This document shows, piece by piece, positions 6,314-11,001 of a DNA stretch of 11,001 nt (positions within the stretch are counted from its first letter, which is position 1; every line of letters starts with the position of its first letter). Below the pieces are notes generated by a model, which had not been told where the DNA came from, made no database searches, and was given only the letters and a program-made list of their open reading frames with translations. Source of the stretch: an uncultured Phycisphaerales bacterium. Lineage in GTDB: Bacteria; Planctomycetota; Phycisphaerae; Phycisphaerales; SM1A02. The stretch lies in contig CAMPIL010000089.1 in NCBI GenBank assembly GCA_946886375.1, positions 1 through 11,001 on the forward strand, read 5' to 3'. The position numbers and the translations under genes are program-made.

Positions 6314-8191
6314 GTGGGCAAGTTCGATTTGGATGATGTGCTCAATGATCTGGACGCAGCACCCGCAGAGCGCGCCGGGCAGTCCAGCCCGCGCGTCCAG
6401 GGCGCTTCAGCCGCGCGCTACGACGAGGCGGACGACGGCATGGCGTCGCTATCGCCCATCTTTGCCGTGGATGAAGCCGACGCCGCCAATCCGAGCGCGG
6501 ACATTGGCGAAATGCTCTTGGCGCAGGGAGCGCTCACCGCCGAGCAACTGGCCACGGCCCAGCGCGTCGTGAAGCAGACGCCCGGCAAGCAGTTGTCGTC
6601 GGCGCTGATAGAAATGGGGATTGATGAAGTCGCGGTGCAGCAGGCCGTGGCACAATTGTCGCGACTGCCGTTTGAGCGGATCGATCCCAACCACCCCGAT
6701 GGCTTTGATCGCAAGGCGTTGCACAGACTTGGCGCGGAGTATTGCCGGAGCAATCTTGTGCTGCCGCTGCGCCGCGAGGGTTCGCGCATGGTGGTGGGAA
6801 CCGCAAGCCCCGACGATGTCTTCGTGCTGGATGACGTCAAGCGCCGCGTGGGCGTGGCGTCGGTGAAGCACGTGCTGGTGACGGCGTACGACATTCGCGG
6901 CGTGCTGGAGCTGCTCACCGCGAGCGAGACTGAAGAATACAACGTCGATCAGATTCTCTCTGATGTCGATGCTGACGATGTTGAAGTCGTCAAAGACGAC
7001 AAGCAGGATTCGGACATCGAAGACGCAGAGTCGTCGCCGGTGGTTCGGTATGTCAATCACATCATCCAGACGGCGCTGAAGGAAGGCGCCTCGGACATTC
7101 ACATTGAGCCGGATGAGAAGATATTGAAGGTGCGTTTCCGCATCGACGGCGTGCTGTTTGAGATGATGAATCCGCCGCGCAAGATGCACGCTGCGCTGAC
7201 CAGCCGCATCAAGATCATGGCGAATCTCGACATCGCCCAACGCCGTCTGCCGCAGGACGGGCGCATCCGCGTGACGGTGCTGGGGCGCAAACTCGACCTG
7301 CGCGTGTCGACCATTCCGACGCCCAAAGGCGAAAAGACCGTCATGCGTATCCTGGACAACCGCTCCATCAACGTGGAGTTGGATGGCCTTGGTTTTGCCG
7401 AGGAAACGCTGATGATTTGGAAGAACCAGATCGCGCAGCCGCACGGCATCATCCTGGTGACCGGTCCGACGGGGTCGGGAAAAACGACCACGCTGTACGC
7501 GTCCATCCAGCAGATGGATTTGCACAAACTGAACGTCTCGACCGTGGAAGACCCGGTTGAATACAACCTCGCCAGCATCACGCAGATTCAGACGCACGAG
7601 AAGATCGGCATGACGTTCTCCGCCGCGCTGCGCGCGCTGATGCGCCAGGACCCCGACGTGATCATGGTGGGCGAAATCCGCGACATGGAGACCGCCACCA
7701 TCGCGATTCAGGCCGCCATGACCGGCCACCTCGTGCTTTCAACGCTGCACACCAACGATGCGCCGGCGTCGATCACGCGCTTGATCAACATCGGCATCGA
7801 ACCCTTCCTCGTGGGCGCGGCGGTCAATTCCGTGCTCGCGCAGCGCCTGGTCCGCCGCATCTGCAAGCATTGCAGCGAAGACGTGCCAGTGAAGGAAGAG
7901 ATGGCGGAGTTCCTGACCATGCACGGCATCAACGCGGCCACGCTTCGCGAGGGCAAGGGCTGCGACAAGTGCCGCAAGACCGGCTACACCGGCCGCAGTG
8001 GCTTGTATGAACTCCTCGTGCTGGATGATTTCTTGCGCGACCAGATCGCCCGCAACCCCAACGTGACGGAGTTCCGCAGAACCTGCACCGGCCGCGGCAT
8101 GGTGACGCTGCGCGAGGACGGCTTCAAAAAGATCGCCAACGGCATCACGACGGTGGAAGAAGTGCTGAGCGTGACGGAAGGAACGATCTGA
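6314..8191 (+). CDS. pilB: Type IV pilus assembly / type II secretion ATPase (PilB/GspE family)
   Basis: A 625-aa hexameric cytoplasmic ATPase that powers pilin polymerisation. Domains in order: a charged leader (1-60); an MshEN-type N-terminal domain (about 63-200); an acidic linker (207-240, rich in Asp/Glu); then the N2 and catalytic domains. ASDIHIEP is at 259-266. Walker A GPTGSGKTT is at 384-392, the Asp box is near 411-416 (VEDPVE), Walker B DPDVIMVGEIRD is at 446-457, and the His box TGHLVLSTLHTND is at 470-482. A tetracysteine zinc site (C517, C520, C550, C553) marks assembly ATPases and is absent from PilT. Length matches PilB/GspE with MshEN. In the MshEN part the first R-L-G-x-x-L repeat reads DIGEML (63-68), lacking the usual Arg that contacts cyclic-di-GMP. 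The GTG start has AGGGGAG (6301-6307) six nt upstream. It is last in the pilus cluster, 29 nt after its neighbour. PilB versus GspE is not resolved; the pilMNO context favours PilB. Confidence 0.93.
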   Translation: MGKFDLDDVLNDLDAAPAERAGQSSPRVQGASAARYDEADDGMASLSPIFAVDEADAANPSADIGEMLLAQGALTAEQLATAQRVVKQTPGKQLSSALIEMGIDEVAVQQAVAQLSRLPFERIDPNHPDGFDRKALHRLGAEYCRSNLVLPLRREGSRMVVGTASPDDVFVLDDVKRRVGVASVKHVLVTAYDIRGVLELLTASETEEYNVDQILSDVDADDVEVVKDDKQDSDIEDAESSPVVRYVNHIIQTALKEGASDIHIEPDEKILKVRFRIDGVLFEMMNPPRKMHAALTSRIKIMANLDIAQRRLPQDGRIRVTVLGRKLDLRVSTIPTPKGEKTVMRILDNRSINVELDGLGFAEETLMIWKNQIAQPHGIILVTGPTGSGKTTTLYASIQQMDLHKLNVSTVEDPVEYNLASITQIQTHEKIGMTFSAALRALMRQDPDVIMVGEIRDMETATIAIQAAMTGHLVLSTLHTNDAPASITRLINIGIEPFLVGAAVNSVLAQRLVRRICKHCSEDVPVKEEMAEFLTMHGINAATLREGKGCDKCRKTGYTGRSGLYELLVLDDFLRDQIARNPNVTEFRRTCTGRGMVTLREDGFKKIANGITTVEEVLSVTEGTI

Positions 8192-8238
8192 GTCCCCTCA
8201 GCGAGTACGACATCGCCAAAGCCATGCTTCCAATGCGT

Positions 8239-8255
8239 GGGCGTCCCAGTCGCCC
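8239..8255 (+). terminator. Possible weak terminator after pilB
   Basis: GGGCG at 8239-8243 and CGCCC at 8251-8255 form a 5-bp GC stem with a 7-nt loop, 47 nt after the pilB stop. It is followed by GATCATCTTCTC, which is pyrimidine-rich but not a T-run. A second small hairpin, CTGAG/CTCAG (8188-8201), spans the pilB stop codon. Either could reduce read-through into the toxin-antitoxin pair, but neither is a strong terminator. Confidence 0.25.
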
Positions 8256-8274
8256 GATCATCTTCTCAGATTCC

Positions 8275-8302
8275 TTGCCTTTGGTCGGCCGGTAATTACA
8301 AT
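8275..8302 (+). promoter_or_regulatory. Probable sigma-70-type promoter of the mazEF pair, with an overlapping palindrome
   Basis: TTGCCT (8275-8280) and TACAAT (8297-8302) are separated by 16 nt and match the -35 and -10 consensus at 4 of 6 and 5 of 6 positions. The perfect palindrome GTAATTAC (8292-8299) overlaps the -10. This is the position expected of an operator for an autoregulating MazE-type antitoxin. The start of transcription would fall at about 8309, on the mazE ATG itself. Confidence 0.5.
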
Positions 8303-8308
8303 GTATCT

Positions 8309-8575
8309 ATGGCCAGGAACAACGCAATTCGAACCCGGCTGGTCCAGATCGGCAACTCCCGCGGCGTGCGAATTCCCAAAGCGCTGATCGAGCAGGCGGG
8401 TCTGGGCGAAGAAGTGGATCTTCAGGTGCGAGAGGGGGCCGTGATTATTCGCTCCCGTCGCAGACCACGTGCCGGCTGGGCCAAGGCAATGAAAGAAATG
8501 GCCAAACGCGGCGAGGACAGATTGCTTGATCCGTATCACCTCACGCACTTCGACAGGAATGAGTGGGAATGGTAA
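8309..8575 (+). CDS. mazE: MazE/AbrB-family antitoxin
   Basis: An 88-aa protein with a swapped-hairpin AbrB/MazE DNA-binding domain at about 8-50. RTRLVQIGNSRGVRIPKALI (8-27) contains the I-G-N-S-x-G-x-R-I-P-K signature, and VDLQVREGAVIIR (36-48) completes the barrel. The C-terminal half (50-88) is basic and then acidic/aromatic, ending in FDRNEWEW. This is the flexible segment by which MazE antitoxins wrap and block MazF. The protein should neutralise the toxin encoded just downstream and repress the shared promoter. The ATG at 8309 was chosen because family similarity begins there; the open frame extends upstream to 8237 without similarity and crosses the predicted promoter. There is no Shine-Dalgarno, and the promoter position implies a leaderless transcript. 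Its gene overlaps mazF by 7 nt. Confidence 0.88.
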   Translation: MARNNAIRTRLVQIGNSRGVRIPKALIEQAGLGEEVDLQVREGAVIIRSRRRPRAGWAKAMKEMAKRGEDRLLDPYHLTHFDRNEWEW

Positions 8576-8889
8576 GTAGACTTGAGGTCTATCTCGTGTC
8601 GCTTGATCCAACGGTCGGTCATGGAATTCGCAAAACGCGGCCGTGCTTGCTTGTTTCCCCTGATGAATTGAATCATCACATCGATACGGTCATCATCGCT
8701 CCGATGACCACCGAGAGTCGTGCCTATCCGACTCGTGTGCCGTGCCGGTTCAAAGGTAAATCGGGGCTGATCGTCCTTGATCAGATTCGCACGGTGGATG
8801 CCGCACGCCTCGTGAAACGGCTCGGCAATATCGACAAGAAGACGGCGGATCACACGTTGCGAGTGTTGGCGGAAATGTTTGCGCCCTAG
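8569..8889 (+). CDS. mazF: MazF/PemK-family endoribonuclease toxin
   Basis: A 106-aa protein covering the whole MazF/PemK domain. Toxins of this family cleave mRNA at short sequence motifs and halt translation when the antitoxin is degraded. The opening strand LEVYLVSLDPTVGHGIRKTR carries the G-x-x-x-x-K-x-R-P loop (17-25) with the conserved basic residue, and CLLVSPDELN follows. APMTTES (44-50) includes the catalytic-site threonines, and GLIVLDQIRTVD (66-77) is the family's typical dimer-interface strand. All key elements are present, so it looks active. The start is the ATG at 8569, inside the last codons of mazE, which implies coupled translation; a GTG at 8563 would add two residues. It ends 7 nt before the stop of the convergent carboxylase gene, and I see no terminator between them. 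Confidence 0.9.
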   Translation: MVSRLEVYLVSLDPTVGHGIRKTRPCLLVSPDELNHHIDTVIIAPMTTESRAYPTRVPCRFKGKSGLIVLDQIRTVDAARLVKRLGNIDKKTADHTLRVLAEMFAP

Positions 8890-8896
8890 CGGGATT

Positions 8897-10558
8897 TCAC
8901 ACCTGCAATACTCCGGTTTTGAATTCTCCCACGATTGGAAATGTGCTGGCAATCTCCAATGATCGAATCAATTCCTCGCGCGTCTTGTCGGGTTCGATGA
9001 TGCGATCGACCCAGCCGCGGGCCGCGCCGTAACGGATGTCCTGCTGCTCGCTGTACGATTTCGTGATCGCGTCGAGCAGTTCCTTGCGCATCTTTTCATC
9101 GATCTTCTCGCCCTTGCGCTCGCGCGCGGCCAGATCGATCGTCAGCAGCGTGTTGGCGGCCTGTCCCGCGCCCATCACGCTGCACCTGGCGCCCGGCCAG
9201 GCAAGCGTCAGCAGCGGGTCAAACGCCCGGCCGCACATGGCGTAATTGCCAGCGCCGTAACTGCCACCCACGATGAGCGCGATCTTGGGCACGATGGAAT
9301 TGCTCATCGCGTTCACCATCTTCGCGCCTGAGCGAATGATGCCGCCTTGCTCGGAATCGCGCCCCACCATGAATCCCGTCGTATCGTGAATGAAGATCAG
9401 CGGGATTTTCTTCTGATTGCAGTCCATGATGAATCGCGCGGCCTTGTCGGCTGAATCGTCGTAGATCACCGCCGGCATGTTCATCGCGACGCTCGGCCCC
9501 GCCTTGCCGCCGGGCATTTTGCGCTGCGTCAATTTGCGCTGGTTCGCCACGATGCCGCACGGCCGTCCGCCGATGCGCGCGTACGCGCACACCATTGATC
9601 GGCCGTACTCGGCCTTGTACTCATTGAACGATTCATCATCGACGAAGCATTCGAGCAACTGGCACATGTCGTACTGCTGGGCGGAATCGCTCTTGAAGAT
9701 GGTCCAGACGTCTTCGGGCTTGCGCCTGGATTTGACGACTTCGAACGGAGGATCGCCCACCGGCGAGTGGGCCATGTCGGCGTGAACCAGGGCGCGCAGC
9801 CGCTTGATGCACGCTGGATCATCGGGCTCGCGAAAGTCGATGGTGCCGGAAATCTCCGCGTGCATTTTCGCCCCGCCGAGTTCTTCACTTTCAACTTCCT
9901 GTCCGATGGCGGCCTTCACCAGGGCCGGGCCGGCGAGATACAGACCACTGCCCTCGGTCATCAACAGCGTGTCGCACAGCACCGGCAGGTAGCCGCCGCC
10001 GGCCACGCAGTTGCCCATGATCGCCGCGATCTGCGTGATGCCCTTTGCGCTGATCACCGCGTTGTTGCGGAAGATGCGGCCGAAATCGTCAGTGTCGGGA
10101 AACACATCTTCCTGCAAGGGCAGGTACACGCCTGCGGAGTCCACCAGGTACAGCAGGGGGAGACGGGCGCGCTCGGCGATCATCTGCGCGCGAATGATTT
10201 TCTTGCAGGTCATCGGAAAAAACGCGCCGGCTTTCACGGTGGCGTCGTTGGCGATGATCATGCACAACTTTCCCCCCACCACGCCGATGGTCGTCACCAC
10301 GCCCGCCGACGGCGCCCCGCCATGCTCCTTGTACATTTCCCACGCGGCGAACAGGCCGCATTCATACAGCGTGGATTTGGGATCAACGAGCAGGTCAATG
10401 CGTTCGCGTGCGGTCAGCCGTCCGTGGCGGTGCTGGCGCTCCGCGCCCTTGGGGCCTCCACCAGTGCGAATCACCTTCGCCTGCGCGATGTATTCAGCGG
10501 TGGCGGCCTGCACGGCCGTAAGTGGAGGCGTGGCGGCCTTGGTATCGGCGGCGGTCAT
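8897..10558 (-). CDS. Acyl-CoA carboxylase carboxyltransferase (beta) subunit, methylcrotonoyl-CoA carboxylase-like
   Basis: A 553-aa subunit that transfers carboxyl from biotin to an acyl-CoA, with two crotonase-like halves. The N-half has a biotin/CoA-side segment with LPLLYLVDSAGVYLPLQ (133-149) and the oxyanion-forming GNCVAGGGY (182-190). LYLAGPALVKAAIGQEVESE (206-225) and ELGGAKMHAEISG (226-238) are typical of the methylcrotonoyl-CoA branch. The C-half has PLIFIHDTTGFMVG (386-399), EQGGIIRSGAKMV (403-415) and the second oxyanion loop GGSYGAGNYAMCGR (431-444). Length fits MCC beta (~540). Propionyl-CoA or another acyl-CoA remains possible because substrate choice is not readable from sequence. 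The ATG at 10558 was preferred; an in-frame GTG at 10594 would add 12 residues and neither has a strong ribosome site. The biotin carboxylase/biotin carrier partner is not in the window. Confidence 0.9.
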   Translation of the reverse strand: MTAADTKAATPPLTAVQAATAEYIAQAKVIRTGGGPKGAERQHRHGRLTARERIDLLVDPKSTLYECGLFAAWEMYKEHGGAPSAGVVTTIGVVGGKLCMIIANDATVKAGAFFPMTCKKIIRAQMIAERARLPLLYLVDSAGVYLPLQEDVFPDTDDFGRIFRNNAVISAKGITQIAAIMGNCVAGGGYLPVLCDTLLMTEGSGLYLAGPALVKAAIGQEVESEELGGAKMHAEISGTIDFREPDDPACIKRLRALVHADMAHSPVGDPPFEVVKSRRKPEDVWTIFKSDSAQQYDMCQLLECFVDDESFNEYKAEYGRSMVCAYARIGGRPCGIVANQRKLTQRKMPGGKAGPSVAMNMPAVIYDDSADKAARFIMDCNQKKIPLIFIHDTTGFMVGRDSEQGGIIRSGAKMVNAMSNSIVPKIALIVGGSYGAGNYAMCGRAFDPLLTLAWPGARCSVMGAGQAANTLLTIDLAARERKGEKIDEKMRKELLDAITKSYSEQQDIRYGAARGWVDRIIEPDKTREELIRSLEIASTFPIVGEFKTGVLQV

Positions 10559-10693
10559 GGCTTTCAGGATAGCACGATCAAAACCGCGATGCACCGTCCT
10601 GCACGCCGCTGCTCAGGTCGCTCCCTGGATTTGGTCTTGCTGGCGATCCACGCTCATGGCATCATGGAGGCAACGACCCGACGGGAGCAGACC
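10559..10693. other. Divergent intergenic region between the carboxylase gene and pilT
   Basis: This 135-nt region separates two divergent starts, so it should contain both promoters. For pilT, TTGCTG (10637-10642) and CATCAT (10660-10665) are spaced by 17 nt, a weak -35/-10 candidate. The pilT ribosome binding site GGGAG is at 10683-10687. No convincing promoter is visible for the carboxylase gene. If the GTG at 10594 is its true start, 36 nt of this region are coding. Confidence 0.35.
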
Positions 10694-11001
10694 ATGACCG
10701 GGACCAGCAGCGACCTGACCATCCAACGTCTGTTGATGAAAATGACCGAAGTTCAGGCGAGCGATCTGCACATCAAAGTGGGTTCGCCGCCCGTGTTGCG
10801 AGTCGCCGCCACGCTGCACGCCATCAATGCGCCGCCACTGACAACCGAAGACACCAAACTGATGCTGATGCCGATCATTCCCAAGCATCTGGAGCCGCAG
10901 TTGGACAACAAGGGTGGCGTGGATTTTTCGCACACCGAAGGCGTGGGCCAGCGCTACCGCTGCAGCGTCTTTCACGCCGGCGGCGGGTTGCACGCGGCCA
11001 T
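10694..11001 (+). CDS. pilT: Type IV pilus retraction ATPase PilT, N-terminal part (cut by window end)
   Basis: About 102 codons run to the window edge without a stop. LLMKMTEVQASDLHIKVGSP (13-32) is the characteristic PilT/PilU opening, followed by PVLRVAATLHAINAPPLTTE (33-52), where PilT has the 'P-x-x-R-i-x-G-x-l-x-x-l-x-x-x-p-L-t' N2 domain. The family member is a hexameric ATPase that depolymerises the pilus; the Walker motifs would lie beyond the window. The start directly precedes the domain, without the MshEN region of assembly ATPases, which supports PilT/PilU over PilB. GGGAG (10683-10687) lies 6 nt upstream of the ATG. PilT and the paralogue PilU cannot be separated on this fragment. 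It lies on the same strand as the pilM-pilB cluster but is separated from it by ~2.5 kb. Confidence 0.88.
   Translation, partial: MTGTSSDLTIQRLLMKMTEVQASDLHIKVGSPPVLRVAATLHAINAPPLTTEDTKLMLMPIIPKHLEPQLDNKGGVDFSHTEGVGQRYRCSVFHAGGGLHAA

Noticed and set aside
6449..7729. Long minus-strand open frame opposite pilB
   Set aside because: His/Arg/Val-rich composition typical of a shadow of a GC-rich gene; the plus-strand protein has all ATPase motifs.
8224..8295. Short open frame of 23 codons between pilB and mazE
   Set aside because: No ribosome site, no recognisable similarity, and it runs through the predicted mazEF promoter.

Overview
The window reads as a high-GC bacterial chromosome segment. 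A Planctomycetota genome, perhaps Phycisphaerae-like, is my best guess. I infer this from a long (~499 aa) histidyl-tRNA synthetase, a futalosine-type menaquinone gene, and a type IV pilus cluster whose PilN-like protein begins with an FLPEDYL-type motif. No rRNA or other taxonomic marker is present, so this is inference only.

Left part (1-2529, all + strand). The first ~224 bases hold the C-terminal end of an isoprenylcysteine carboxyl methyltransferase-like protein. Its frame is closed by a TAG at 57-59, so the gene is broken or interrupted upstream. A strong GC hairpin (234-269) follows it. hisS (313-1812) comes next and carries a ~510-bp internal tract with much lower GC and different codon use than its flanks. 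A futalosine hydrolase (mqnB-like, 1885-2529) follows, and then a REP/terminator-like inverted repeat (2559-2591).

Middle part (2769-8191, + strand). Five tightly spaced genes form a type IV pilus / type II secretion-like inner-membrane assembly module: pilM (actin-like ATPase), a pilN-like and a pilO-like bitopic protein, a PilP/GspC-like bitopic protein, and pilB/gspE (assembly ATPase with MshEN, Walker A/B and tetracysteine zinc motif). Nearly every gene has a clear Shine-Dalgarno sequence, and two use GTG starts. No secretin gene is present between the PilP-like gene and pilB.

Right part (8192-11001). A MazE/MazF-type toxin-antitoxin pair (8309-8889) has its own promoter, and mazE appears leaderless. 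A convergent minus-strand carboxyltransferase subunit of a biotin-dependent acyl-CoA carboxylase (8897-10558) follows. The beginning of pilT (10694 onward, + strand, cut by the window edge) comes last. The toxin-antitoxin pair and the carboxylase therefore sit between the pilus extension ATPase and the retraction ATPase.

There is no gene-free stretch over 300 bases; the largest is 2530-2768. I saw no tRNA, rRNA, CRISPR array or complete insertion sequence.
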